Shown piece after piece: positions 24,001 through 35,565 of a stretch of DNA of 64,000 nt; the first letter of the stretch is position 1, and every line of letters begins with the position of its first letter. The stretch lies in contig JAMPIQ010000002.1 in NCBI GenBank assembly GCA_024699855.1, forward strand, positions 16,492,001 through 16,556,000. Reading direction: 5' to 3'. The position numbers and the translations under genes were made by a program. The DNA comes from Aphelenchoides besseyi (lineage: Eukaryota; Nematoda; Chromadorea; Rhabditida; Aphelenchoididae). Under the pieces are notes generated by a model. It worked only from the letters and a program-made list of their open reading frames with translations. It made no database searches and was not told the origin of the DNA.

Positions 24001-24724
24001 GAGGTTTGAGATCTAACGTTCAAGACAAACCAAAATCAACTGGAAAGAACCTCTTCGAAAATTGTCAATCCCGACAGCGGAATTTGTCAAACACGGCGAA
24101 ACTTGAAGCAAATCGAATATGCCGGCGAATGGCAAACCACCCATCTAGCTCGAGCTACTTTAAACTGCTTTAATCCAACAGTGTAAGTGACTTAATGACT
24201 TTTCGCTTCTTATCATTTCGATTTCAGCCAGGATATTTTCCCGCGAAAACTAGGCGAACTGACGATATACATGAAAATAGACTTGCAGAATAGCTTTGAA
24301 GAATCAACTCACGGAAGATCAACGGCACCAAGCCGAAACTATAATGATCGGAGTGTTTAGTAAGTTTATTCCCCTTCTTCTGTAATAACTCTGACAATTT
24401 CAGTGGAAGCTCTCAGGACTCCGACTATCGTTTGGCGAATATCCAAAGAGACCGCGCGGTTGGATCGCAACTGAAGAATGTTAACATTGTGTTTGTATCG
24501 TTTCATTGAAATTAATCGTTCTTTGTGTACTCGTTTTGGCAACCGATCATCAGGATTTCCGGCGTTCTCCGCCACGAGATGATAAGATCGAAGAGTGACC
24601 TCATCCAGCACGTGGAAATTGAGACGAAAAAGCAGCTAAAGAAGCGCCGACGGCAAATCCAATTGTCACCGAAACCGGAAATGAGATTGCAGTCGACGTC
24701 GAACCATTCGAAAAAGGCGGAATT

Positions 24725-25382
24725 TTGAGACAAATGCAAGATTTCAATTTCGATTCACAAGAGACGAAAATCACCATCCAAGAAGTTCTTGGTGCGAAAT
24801 TCCATACGCATTGTCAATTCAGCAATCTTTGCGACTCCACTCGTTCCAAAAGCCAATTCGGCAAAAAACAGTTGCCGGACATGGAGAACTTAAATGAGTG
24901 GATTGATTACGAGTCAATCATCTTCGGTCTGTCGGTTTTAATCGCTAACAGTCCGTTAAGGATTGGCCTGATGTCCATGTCATTTTGGATCGATCATTAT
25001 CGCATTGCGGAGTCGAATCCGGTGAAGTACTGCATCGTGAAGCCGCCGATTCACCCAAACAAAACCGTTTTATTTGTTGATTGCTATCTATAAACGCGCC
25101 CACCACGTGTTGGCAATAATGGAAAAGAGTGCTATTAATCGTCAGTGTTTATCGAATTTTTGCGATTCATCACATCAATCCGTTTCTCCGAACGTCTCTA
25201 TTTTAATCCGTTCGATTTACAGTCAACTCTTTGTTCCATGAACCGGTTTGAATCCGACTGATGACATGTTTTGGAACGACATTGGAAATCAAGACGATAA
25301 ACAACTAGATGGTTCAAATTGTGCTGCTTATGTCGTGTCCAATGCCGAGAACTTTTTTGAGAACATCAGCACGGAATCTGTT
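24725..25382 (+). pseudogene. Ulp1/SENP-type (C48) cysteine protease domain of a Helitron, left arm, frameshifted
   Basis: The plus strand encodes QLPDMENLNEWIDYESIIFG, then a hydrophobic helix and PVKYCIVKPPIHPN. After a one-base frameshift and a stop come the equivalents of the HHVLAIME (catalytic His) and NFCDSHQS (Asp) segments, then DDKQLDGSNCAAYVVSNAEN with the Gln and Cys of the C48 family. Canonical Ulp1 enzymes have NCG at the cysteine; here it is NCAA. Ulp1-type enzymes cleave SUMO or similar modifiers, but in transposons the substrate is unknown. The domain ends at TGA (25,380-25,382), and Helitron sequence follows downstream in the same direction. The right-arm copy has an intact frame over the His/Asp segment. 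Confidence 0.6.
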
Positions 25383-25569
25383 TGACTCAAAGAAACGAGA
25401 GTGTTTCGATAAACGTTTGAATTTGTTTGACACGTTGCCGGCAATGTTTTCGTCCAACGATGATAATCAAAGTGTCGATACCGAGCTAATAGACGCATCC
25501 GATGAAATCCAAATAATAAACGTAACACACCAAAAATAACGGACAAAGCGGTTAGAGCAAATGAAAAAA

Positions 25570-26665
25570 CTATAGTTCAACCAAAAGAACAGCTGAAACC
25601 GAAGAGCAAAAATTAGAACGTTTGATTCAACAACGACTGCTTCAAGAAAAGTTACACGTTAATGAAACGGAGCAACAAAAAACTGAGCGATTAGAAGAGC
25701 AAAAAGAACGACAAAAAAGTGTTCGAATTGCTGTAAAACAGAAACAAGTCCAATCAAACGTCCCAGCAGCTCCGATTCATGTTCTAGTATATCGGCTGAG
25801 TAAAATGAACGTTCAATGCGAATGTGGAGCTTTGCATTTTGAAGAAGAATGAGTCGGTAACAAACGAATCGTCAACGATTGCTGTAATTCACGGAAAGAT
25901 CGATATGCCGGACTTACCAAAACTGCCACAAGAACTGGAAGATCTGTTCACTGAAAAATTCAGTGTCCCAACAATTTCTTCGTCAATATTCGTAAGTTCG
26001 ATGCGGCCAATAGATTCGCAGCTTTCAACGTCAAAATGCGATCATGTGAATCTGCCGGTCCATATTGTTTCAGTATTTAAGGTCAAATCTGTTACGGAAT
26101 CGATGAAAGTGTAAGCGCACCGGCTGATCAAAAGTACGGCCAATTGTTCTTCTCCGATTCATCTAAAGCAATAGAAAGACGATTTAACACAACAATGGAA
26201 GCGAAGAATAAGTTCATTAACTGCATTCGCAACTGCTTGGTTGTATCCTCTCTTCTTTCCGAAAGGAACGTTAGGATGGTCAATTGACATGATCAAAGAA
26301 AACACAAACGAACTCGATTAACTCGTTCAGAGTTTCATAGTTATCGGTCGGTCGTTCGAGAAAACTCCAACAGTCGGATCCACTACGGAAAGAAGTTGTT
26401 TCAACAACTCGTAGTCGATTCTTACGTTCAAGTTGAAAGCGATCGAATGCGATGGATTCAACAAAAGCAATTGAAAACAATGCGCTACCACGAACTTCAC
26501 GCAAGTTTGAGTCGAATGAGACAACAATTAAATCGTGGCATCGGACGAATCCACGGGTTGCCATCGACTCACTTCGGATCTCCGCGATTCATGCGCGAGA
26601 ACTACCAAGATGCAATGGCAATCGTTCTCAACAACGGCACAACAAAAATGAAACAAGATTGTTGA
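25570..26665 (+). pseudogene. Helitron N-terminal (Rep-side) protein, left arm, degenerate
   Basis: A charged coiled coil (LLQEKLHVNETEQQKTERL and onward) precedes NVQCECGALHF, the cysteine motif at the start of the Helitron_like_N region. Then come FFVNIRKFDAANRFAAFNV and CYGIDESVSAPADQKYGQLF. The best part is LFQQLVVDSYVQVESDRMRW followed by GLPSTHFGSPRFMRENYQDA. These are landmarks of Helitron replicative helicases just before the HUH endonuclease. Several stops and frameshifts interrupt the frame. The sequence ends after ENYQDAMAIVLNNGT, just before the expected FITFTCNP segment, so the catalytic HUH part is missing here. Confidence 0.8.
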
Positions 26666-27680
26666 CTACAGAAATCTGTTAGCACACGAAATTGACTAAT
26701 AAAACCAACCTTCATACTCCCAATCATTGATTCTTGAGTCATTTGAATCGTTTAATGTCTCAATGATTACGAGTGGGAAGCCAATCGTCTGCTTTTAAAA
26801 TGAACGTCCATCTCTTCATTACCACAAACAACTCTTCTGCGATCGAGTAGTTAAATAAGGCCCAACAAACGAGCCGGTTGATTGTGGAAGATACTCAAAA
26901 GTGCCGAAATGAACTTCGATCACAATAACATCTGGTGACCCATGACTTCTGACAAGTTCGCATCAACATCTAATGAATTGCCGAGAGCATAGAAACATAC
27001 GAAGTGAACTTGAACAGTTTGCATGTTTAAAAGTGTTCAAACAAAATCTTTGTTTCTTGTTTTCTTACAGTTTGAACAATTTCGTTCTCTATTGAAGATT
27101 TGTAATGATGAAAAAAGGTCCTCGTATAGCTACGGAATATTTTGCGATTGACACTTCGTTCTTACAAAACTCAGGCGTTTTGTTTCATTGAGAGTGGTAC
27201 TTCGATTTGTGGGCAATTTTGTCTTTCGAATATAAATGATGCGGAAACTTTTGGCGAATACTTTGATACAAAAACCAAAATGTTTATGACTAATTGTGAT
27301 GGTGAAATACAAAAAAGAGTCGCAGAAAGCGAGCCGCTTTGTAAGCACACTGTCCGTCTTGGACACTAAAAGCAATTTAGTGCGTGGGCCATGAAATCGT
27401 CCATCGTCTCGTATTTAATTGCCTGATTGTTTCTCTCGCATCGTCGATCAGGTCTTCAATTCGTCGGGTTTTCTTTGTAACATTTGTTTCATGAATTTGC
27501 TGTTTGTGCTAATAAAATGTTTCATTAAGTCCCAAGTTTGAAGTTCCCGCTCTTAGGCAACGGCCGAATCACTCAGCTTCTGGATCCTCAAAAAAAAGAG
27601 CGCAGCCGACGTGTCATTGGACAGCAAATCAATCAATTGACTCGTACAACACAATTCGCATTCTGTTGTTGTCCGAGACT
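26666..27680. other. Start of an insert splitting the Helitron, no gene identified
   Basis: This follows the abrupt end of Helitron similarity. Plus 27,142-27,369 is a 75-codon frame (includes INDAETFGEYFDTKTK) with no known domain; the minus strand is open too. It is present in both arms with few differences. Confidence 0.4.
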
Positions 27681-27689
27681 TTTCTCCTA

Positions 27690-28040
27690 GACCTAATAGA
27701 ACAAACGGTTTTCGAGTGTTCGATATTTTTGAACTTTTAATTGATTCTTCGTTCCTTGAGTATAGTCGAGTAGCGCCATTTTATATAACTTCCAGTCTAT
27801 ATAGTGTCCTGATCGGCCAAATCGATCGGGAAATCTCATTTCCCCGCTTCTGCACTCTCTGACCACCGCACACCTCGTCGGCATTATAAAAAGGCGCCAC
27901 CGTGTTCATCCCCTCACTCATCTTTTTCGTTACCACCGAGCGCAGTCGACTCAATCGACCGCTGATCGTTCCTTACACTACCGTTCCTTCTCTACTTCAT
28001 TGTTACTCTCCCGTTTTGCGACAATAAACTTCCGTACCTC
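27690..28040 (+). promoter_or_regulatory. LTR- or promoter-like block with strong TATA box, left arm
   Basis: TATAAAAA at 27,885-27,892 is followed 138 bp later by AATAAA at 28,023, with C/T-rich sequence between. This is the same layout as the block at 23.8 kb, and it is typical of a U3-R region of an LTR. The zinc-knuckle exons lie just downstream, so it may be their promoter. Confidence 0.4.
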
Positions 28041-28139
28041 AATTCGTGTTTCTCTATCAGAACAATAGATTTTGTCTATGGCTTCGAAGATCAATCTTTA
28101 TGTTCGCTTTTACATATAGCTCTTTTCGTGTAGACATGT

Positions 28140-28860
28140 TTACGCCCGTTTTCACTTTAAACTGTCGTCATGCCTTCTTTAGCAGCCAAATCATTCCTTA
28201 TAAACAACGCCTTATTGCCGATTTCACAAACCGACAACGATGTCGCAACGGAAGTGATTGGAATTTAGTGCCAACTACTCCTTTCTTGCAAGTTTTTACT
28301 GCTCACCGTGCAAAATCTGCGATGACCACAAAACGAACGAGTGTAAAAAAGGTAAGTGAACAACAACTGAAAAACAACTAATTGTTAGGCAACCAATACG
28401 CCGATTAATACAAAGAATTCGGAAATTGACTTTGCTACAGCAAAGAAAAGAATAAAAGACTATTATCAGGCTGAATTGCTAAGCCCATCACACCGGACGA
28501 CAACATGGCCACCAACCAAATCTCCGTTTATAAGCAGCACCGTTTCTGCCGATTTCTCAAATCAAGCAGAAGTCTACAATGGACGAAAAGAAAGAAACTA
28601 AAGAAGGTAAGTAAGTCGCAACAGCGGATATAATTAATTAAATGATTTCAGAAAGCACCGACGTCTGCGCCGTATGCAAGGAAAACCACCGGACACAAGA
28701 TTGTCGCCGAAGTAAGTTAAAAATAAAAAAATAATTCCTTTTCTTTTTTAGTGCACCGCTACTCGGACGAAAAATTCGGGCAAGTGGGAAAGTAAGTGTG
28801 CCATTTCAATCAAGAATTAAAAACGATTTTCACAGCGGAAGTTAGTCTGACTACCCACAG
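28140..28860 (+). pseudogene. Duplicated zinc-knuckle exons (gag-like), left arm
   Basis: Two related blocks lie in tandem. The first encodes CKICDDHKTNECKK, ending at a GTAAGT donor. The second starts from an ATG at about 28,580 (MDEKKETKEE), splices through a short intron into CAVCKENHRTQDCRR, and splices again into MHRYSDEKFGQVGK. Both have the spacing C-x2-C-x3-H-x4-C, one residue shorter than the retroviral CCHC knuckle. The nucleotide sequence upstream of each (CCAAATC..TTTATAA-CA-C) is also similar, supporting duplication. It could be a nucleocapsid-like remnant of an LTR element (BEL/Pao proteins have variant knuckles) or a host gene fragment. No protease, RT or integrase of an LTR element is present. 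Confidence 0.4.
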
Positions 28861-29029
28861 ACAAAGACAGCGCCGTTAATTAAAATCATATGCTTGTTGT
28901 TTGTCGGAAAAGTAGTAGAAATCGGTTGCTCATTCAAAGTTTGTGTTATTTTTTGCCAAACAAATCAGCAAACTAAGTAAAAGAGAGATCTCAATCTTTG
29001 CGGAAGGCTCTTCAATCAGACGTTTCCGA

Positions 29030-29905
29030 AATCAAGAATGTTAAGTTTGATAATCGTCGAATTGTTCTGTACGGTTGATACCTCCTGAAACGCTATCGTT
29101 GTCCCATCAACGTCGAAATTGTGAGTTCAATCAAAAACGTGAATTATTGATATAAATACGCATACAAGGTCACGACGCCGCTTCCTTGGAACTCCAATCA
29201 ACTGGAAAGATCAGCCACGACGAAATCAAAGATCATATTGATGGTAGTTATGTCTGTCCATTTGAAGCATGTTATCGAATTTTGAAGCTGAAAAAGCACG
29301 ACAAGTCGCATCACGTTGAACGGCGGCCAATTCATCTCGAGAATCAACAAGCGGTTTACATCGACGAAGACTGCGATTTGGAGAAAGCAAAAAAGATAAT
29401 GGAAAAAGGAACCAAACTAACGGACTTCTACAAATTGAATGAACGAGACGCGAATGCTCTAACTTTGTTGTATTCCGAAGTACCCACTCATTACAGTTGG
29501 AAAACAGTAACCGTTTACAACAACCAAGGGGCAGAAACAACCACACAATGGAAGCCGCGAGTACGAAGCAGTAAAATAGTTGGTCGAATGTACGTCATAA
29601 GTTCGAATCAAGATGATTTGTGGCATTTGCGTCTTCTTCTACAACACATTAAGGGAGCAAAGAACTTCGATCAGTCAACGGAATTGAGTATCAGAATAAT
29701 GGAGAAGCATGTTTAGTTTTGGGTTTGATTGACGATGATGCGGAATATGTTAACTGCATAAAAGAAGCAGTTATAGTGTTAATGCCATAGAAATTGCGAA
29801 CTCTCTTTGTCAATATTCTTATTCATTGTAATCCTACGGATCCTAAAATGTTGTGGGAGATGTTCAAGCAGGATTTGAGCGAAGATTTCAATATTTAGAT
29901 CGTTC
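29030..29905 (+). pseudogene. Helitron helicase-side protein, left arm, degenerate
   Basis: Helitron similarity resumes with NRRIVLYG, a stop, then YLLKRYRCPINVEI and VSSIKNVNY, a stop, and YKYAYK; these match the PYNPYLLLKY..HINVEVC and KYLYKYVYKG landmarks. The longest clean piece (29,186-29,716) has SHDEIKDHIDGSYVCPFEAC, HHVERRPIHLENQQAVYID, LTDFYKLNERDANALTLLY and IVGRMYVISS. After a stop comes DDAEYVNCIKEAVI and HCNPTDPKMLWEMFKQDLSE. This is the linker between the Rep and Pif1-like helicase domains. The helicase motifs themselves are absent, so the element is dead and incomplete at both ends. Confidence 0.82.
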
Positions 29906-30049
29906 GTATATTTTGGGCGGTTCTAGAAACCGAATACTTGGTTACTCCACACATTGAGTACTCACGTTCCCACTGCAAGAGTCGACCGTCGAGACAAAAG
30001 CTACGAGTATGCACTCAAATTGGGCCAACATGACTGAAGCGGTAACTTT

Positions 30050-30491
30050 ACCGTATAAGAATTGCTAAACGACCAAGTTTTATTAACATGCAGAGTACAA
30101 TTAATATGAGTACTATAAAGTACGGTTTCTCAATTACATCTTTGCATTTCGAGCATCTTCAGTAAACGGCAAAGCGCCCAGTAGTTCGATAACTGAACTG
30201 GCCTCTTTCTTTCCTCGCACAAACAACGACCGTGTAGTTGAAATTTTATTCGAATCGTACATTTAGTATGGAATTACGCTCAAAGGTCATGAGTCGCAAG
30301 AACGAAAACCGTTGAAGCACAAAATTGGTTCAATGGATACCCGATGGGAAGAGACCACGAGGCCGACCAAGAACGCGTTAAGCTGACGACTTCAAATCAG
30401 TGATCGAACTGCACCAAAAATGGACTGATGTTGCAAAAACCACGCAGTGGAATCAGCTGCGGGCATCCTTTGCTACGCACCATCGATGAAT
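30050..30491 (+). mobile_element. 3' tail of an RTE-like non-LTR retrotransposon, left arm
   Basis: Only the C-terminal tail of the polyprotein is present: LVQWIPDGKRPRGRPRTR, a stop, ADDFKSVIELHQKWTDVAKT, then TQWNQLRASFATHH and TGA at 30,489-30,491. The basic (K/R)-RPRGRPxxRWxDD motif near the end is typical of RTE and related endonuclease-RT elements; the stop replaces the expected Trp. Upstream only faint traces of the RT remain. 5' truncation is usual for such elements. Confidence 0.6.
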
Positions 30492-30559
30492 TCTTTGTTT
30501 ATTGTTGTTGTTATGTGATAAAGGAAATAAATCAAATTGAACATTTAATAAATTATGTG

Positions 30560-32240
30560 ATGATCTTGTAGCTCTGGGCCCCGAACGTTTCCTTCACTCC
30601 TCGCAACTTTTCGTACCTTAAATTAGATGGCAGATTTAGCAGAGAAGCCACCAAATCCTCTTTGAAGTCCATGTTTGAATTGAGGTTATTCAACGCGTCC
30701 ACAAAGTTCCCAACATCTTGACGTCTGTTCTCCCACTCGTTAACTCAGATCTCACTGGCGTGATGATCGGTTGGGTATAGTGCGTTAACGCTATCCCATA
30801 TAGCTTACATAAACCACCGAACAGAGCACACACATCTCCTGAACCGCAATCACGTTCCGATAATTGAGCTTAGATAGACAACCCTTCGCATTCCACAAAA
30901 ATGAAAGCTCCAGATCAATCGTCGGCTCTTTTCCTTCAATCGTGTGCAATATCACTACCCCAGCACGCGGCAATCTACTCCAGTCCTCAAACATCCTCTT
31001 GTGAAACTCTTTGCGTATCAACTTTTTGACCTTCCGACTCGCTTGTGTCGGATTTGTGTACCAAGCTTCGTCGCCTCCCGGCTCCACTCTTACACTGATA
31101 CCGCAACGCTCTTTCGAAAACGTCACAACATCTTTTAATTGGAATTTCGCTAGGATTGCAATGAGATCAGCCGTCAACGTGCGCTTACTTCGTGCTAGCA
31201 GGGACTGAAACAAACCCGATGCTGTTATCAAATCGTCTCGACACTGCATGTAAGCGAAGCCTTGGACTACACTTTCATACAACACCAATTCAACTGATTT
31301 CAGGCCAAATCCGCCCATCCGGGGGTCGACTTACGTCCTTGCGGCGGACGCAACCTTAAACCGGAACTTGGCGTCGGTAAGTTTCTTACGCAACTCCATA
31401 TCGAATTCTATGCATTTCTTTATTTGGGAGGCAGACATGCCATGCCCAACCAACACGTTTCCGAACAAGTAGCTAGCTACCGGCATGACGACCGAGTTAA
31501 TATCGACGACAGTTTGACGTGCCATCCGGTCAACAGCCAATATCTTGTCTACTCGCTTAAGCATAACACCTTCGATACGCTCCCACGCAACGCCTTCAGC
31601 CACTTCAATGCCTTGCTCAACACCTAGATACTTTTACACATCCTGCGAGCCCAGCAACTTGATGGATTCGTATGTGGAACTGCCAGGTTGTGGGTTAACC
31701 TGTCGCGACGTAGCAATTGCACACTTCTTGGGATTAAGTAGAAGCCCGATCGCATTGCCAAGCTTCTCGATCTCTCCCAACATTCTCCTTGCTCCATCCT
31801 GTGTTCGATTATAGAGTTTCAGGTCGTCCATATAGAAGAAGTGATTCAGGGTCAGAGGGCGTCTGTTCCCGTCACCACTTGCCCCACGTGAGTGTACGCT
31901 ACCATAGGCAGTTTCTATCGACTTGAAGCTCTATTGAGATGCTTTGCGGTTACGGCAATATCAAACCAAAACATCAATGGACTCAATGAATCACCCTACA
32001 GCACACCATTCTTGATAGGCAAATACTTACTAGTGTGCGTTTTGTCATTGCTTCGAACCTCATACTTTACCTTATTCTTCTTCATTAAGTCCGCAATCAG
32101 TGTATGAACACCACGGTCTAAGTTAACACGCTTCAACAAATAATTCACATACGAATGAGGCACCGAGTCAAATGCGTCCATTATGTAGATACTAGGTTGC
32201 CATGCCTTTATCCTTGGATAATTGAACGCCTTTGATATAG
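30560..32240 (-). pseudogene. Non-LTR reverse transcriptase, left arm, 5' truncated
   Basis: On the minus strand, KAWQPSIYIMDAFDSVPHSY holds RT motif A. It is followed by KVKYEVRSNDKT, KNGVL-stop-GDSLSPLMFWF (motif B, with the usual Gln lost to a stop) and FFYMDDLKLYNRT (motif C, intact YMDD). Then come GLLLNPKKCAIA, a thumb-like region and WSRLPRAGVVILHTIEGK, ending near GAQSYKIIT. No endonuclease domain is present. The pattern resembles the R2/NeSL-like group of elements more than RTE or CR1. The TATA promoter of the fold-back unit at about 32.4 kb points into it, followed by a possible GTAAGT splice donor. Confidence 0.8.
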
Positions 32241-32339
32241 GTCAAAAAGCTAAAATGGCGGCTAGATCAATAATCAAACAGTCACTTACCTTCTTGTCTC
32301 GGCACTCGATATCGTCGTCGTGTTTGTTCGGAAGGGAGC

Positions 32340-34350
32340 AAAGGAACGAAACGATAAAATGACTGTTTATACTCATTTTTATTCTTTATATATTCGAATG
32401 ATACCATCGAAATTACAGAAAGCGATACCCGCAGTCATAGATGCATTAACTTGCTGTAGTAGAAATAGAGAGGGTAGTTGGCATCACTCGGTAGACAAAA
32501 GCTCACAAGTTCGTTATGGCCGGCGGACTGTTTCTTGATCTCCAAACTTTACCCAAGGTGCTACTAAATTTCAAATGAAAAAATTGACGGCGTTTCTTTG
32601 AACACAATCACATTTACCAAGACATCAACAACTGAGCTGTTGGCTTCAGGTCACATTCTTATGTGAACTTGGACCGTAGATTGATGGTGATTCTAATTCT
32701 ATTGGACAATATTTCAAGTTTATTCGTTTAGTTTATGACCTTTTTGAAGCCAGATGATCGATTATTTCTCCCATTATTTCAACGGGATTATCATCTGGTA
32801 CACAAAGAAATAGCAATAGATTCCAATTAAACGACAAATTTTACGTTCATCGTCGTAGTCAAGCTTAATGATCATGAGTTGATGTCGATCACTTCTTTTA
32901 TTTGCTTGTAGATCTCTGTTTTGTTGTTTTCTCACGTTCTCATGTCAAGGTGAAGCTTTAAATTTGAGTGCACTATTTTGATCATTCGAGGATAACAGTT
33001 TGCACATACAGCTGTTAATTGCTCGAACTCTTATTCACAACTTAGGTGAGTTGAAATAACAACAAACAAAAACGTCAACATCGAGATTTTAGCTCCGAAG
33101 TTATAATCCGAAATGTGAACTTCCATTGACTACAACTCGGTGACCAGTGACTCTAGAAGCGTGTGATTAACAGGACAACAACAACTACTCATGAACTCTA
33201 AACCCTGTCAATATCAGCGGAATCCAATCAGCCAACGAGCTAAAAACAACACAACACCCCCCATTCCCTTTTATGACATGTCCATCGCGCAAATCGATGT
33301 AGCTTAGAGATTCTGGCAACAGTCATTGTTTATATTGTGTTAATAGAAAGCTTGAAAGTCTGGCTATTGATCATGCTTAAAATTGTAGCCACCGGACAAC
33401 TGAGAGAAAAATGAGAGGTCTTCAAAACCAAACAATCTGTCGAAAATCGTCCAAAATTGCAAAAGTTTGTGCGGCTCTTACCATTGATGATGGTGAGCTC
33501 TTATTTGGTACAATTGTTAAGGACGTTAGAAGATTACGATCATCAGAGTTTAGAGAAGTGAAATGGCTCGAGAGATAAATTAGAAACATCAACATACTCA
33601 GAAATCGCTTAAATTTGAAGACTTGGTTTTATCTAGCAGAATTGACCTCCTTTGTTGTAATTTTCACAAACAACTAAACACACTACAAGCATCAATAGGT
33701 GTAAATTTGGAGTTGATGGACGCATTGGTTTTGGAAATCAAACTTGAAATTTGCCGACCATTCAAACTCTACTACCACTTGTCGTTCTACGAGAACAACG
33801 AAATAGTTGGAAGTGTTATAGAAAGTATGGTCCATAGCCGGAGTCCAAATAACTATAGAAGAATCAAATAAACTGAAGATTTATCCAATAAAATTCGACT
33901 TGGCCAACAATCTACTGTTCAAGTTTCCATAAGAATACGACCTGAAGCCAACAGCTCAGTAGTTGTTGATGTCATGGTAGATGTGATTGCATTCTAAAGG
34001 ACGCCGTCAATCTCGTTCAAATTCACAATTACCTCGGGAAAAGTCTGGGAGTGAAAAAACAATCTGATTGCATCACCGATCGTTATTGAATTTGTTCTCT
34101 TTTGTCTACCGAGAGATGTTTAACCGCCTTCTCTGTTCCTATCACTGGTAGCGACTGCATATTTGACTGCGGGTAACGCTTTTTGCAGCTTCCATGGTCT
34201 CATTCGAGTAGCATATAAACCCTGGAATGAGTCCAAACAGTCACTCCATCGTCTCATTCCTTTCCTAGTCATTCCTTCTCTACTCATTCCTCTGCTCTTC
34301 TCTCCGCTGGTCGATCAACGCACTATTATCATACACTGTTCACGTTTCAA
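32340..34350. repeat. Diverged fold-back (inverted duplicate) unit, left arm
   Basis: The left half (about 32,340-32,950) and the right half (about 33,600-34,350) are diverged inverted copies. They share the core GACTGCGGGTA(A/T)CGCTTT, a TATA box with ATTCGA upstream, the stretch GAGCTGTTGGCTTCAGGT, and a coding remnant: LMDALVLEIKLEICRPFKLY in one half and LMIIKLDYDDERKICRLIGI in the other. The TATA boxes face outward, one towards the reverse transcriptase on minus and one towards 34.4 kb on plus. About 600 bp of unrelated sequence separates the halves. It could be a fold-back transposon, or a gene duplicated head to head in inverted orientation. Confidence 0.55.
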
Positions 34351-34354
34351 CTAG

Positions 34355-34975
34355 TGTAGGATAACAGTGCGTGGGATGACCAAGCGGAGAAATCGAAGAG
34401 CAGACTCCTAGTCCAACTACTCGAATCCTTTGACCGTTTCGTTTCCGTCCTCACTTTACTTTTCAGTTTGTGCGAGTGTCGGTGGGTGTGAGCGGGAATG
34501 GAATAACGATTATTTTGGTGTCAATGTGCTTTGTTTTTTGAACTCTGCAAGGATTAGTTGGTACGAAGATTCGAAGAATCAAACGAACGTACACGCAAAG
34601 GCCTTCGAAATGCACCAATCAGAAAGTAGGACCATCTCCTTCGTGTGAATGATCTGTTTGTTAACTCACTTCAATTTCAGCTGTCGCACTCTTCTACAGA
34701 TTACTTTCTGTGTCGTTTGTTGGAACCGCCTTTGCCGTCATTACCTTTAATCGGGAACTATGGGACAGGAGATCTTCGGTTGGTTGAATTGTTGGCTGTG
34801 AATAAGCTCTTCATGACTGTGAGCTGCTGGTGACTGTAGGACAGAAAGCTGCTCATGATCCAGAGAGTTCGACGTCAACTTCTCAGTGAGTCGAAATCAA
34901 TTGGTTTCAGATCCTGTGTCACTTAACTATCGGATTTATAGGTCTACTCGAAAGTCCTGTGATCAAAGGTAATCT
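34355..34975. other. Arm sequence downstream of the outward promoter, no gene identified
   Basis: Plus 34,430-34,648 is a 72-codon frame with no known domain. A possible exon structure (GTGTGAATG...TTTCAG near 34,645-34,680) could not be joined to anything recognisable. Confidence 0.35.
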
Positions 34976-34979
34976 GCGA

Positions 34980-35565
34980 TCCCCTAACTAATCGGCAATG
35001 ATGATGGTGATGATGGGAAGAAAGTGGAGTTGACGATCGGAAGCAAAGGGTTAAACTTATAGATTAGGGTATGGAGAGTACGTATTTGACATTTGTTTTG
35101 CAAGATACGAACTTTTACTGAGTAAATTTTTGACTTGAAATTAACATTGAAATCGGTCTTTCTGATCAAACCATATCGAAACTTGAGCCGATAGCCTTGA
35201 AAGAACATAGGGTTGTGCGCATCAGTGGGCTCATCGACATGCAATATATGACAGCATATAAAATAATTACAATGGACTTATTAACTTTGGTAGAAATCTT
35301 TCCTACATTTTTGCTCCAAATGCGGGTTTACATATTTTGGTCGTTACGATGTTTCTCTAATATGTATATTAGCACTTTAGAAAACTCAACTAATGAGCGT
35401 TACAACGATATATGATAAATGGTTTCAAAATAGCTATTCGCAGAGATACGATCGATGTAATGTGGACGTTCCGATTTTGGGTTTCAGTGCGATTCGGCAG
35501 TTGATTGTTGAATTTTTTGTTATTGTTTACAAGTAAGCAAGCGACAAAGCCGCGAGTCTTTCTGG
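34980..35565 (+). repeat. Copy of the spacer repeat, left arm
   Basis: Starting at TCCCCTAAC and ending at GCCGCGAGTCTTTCTGG, this matches 42,867-43,682 of the spacer in the same orientation, with scattered differences and an extra block in the spacer copy. It includes a TGATGG microsatellite, a conserved minus-strand frame (FFQGYRLKFRYGLIRKTDF) and the short motif AAGCAAGCGACAAAGCCGCG. In the arm the sequence continues past the end into the coding fragment next door. In the spacer it stops there. Confidence 0.8.

Noticed and set aside
27130..27375. A gene in the Helitron insert
   Set aside because: Both strands are open for about 75-81 codons with no domain, and neither frame is linked to others by splice sites.
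29122..29168. An intron (GTGAGT...ACAAG) in the Helitron fragment
   Set aside because: The supposed intron itself translates to the expected Helitron residues (VSSIKNVNY, stop, YKYAYK), so it is decayed coding sequence.
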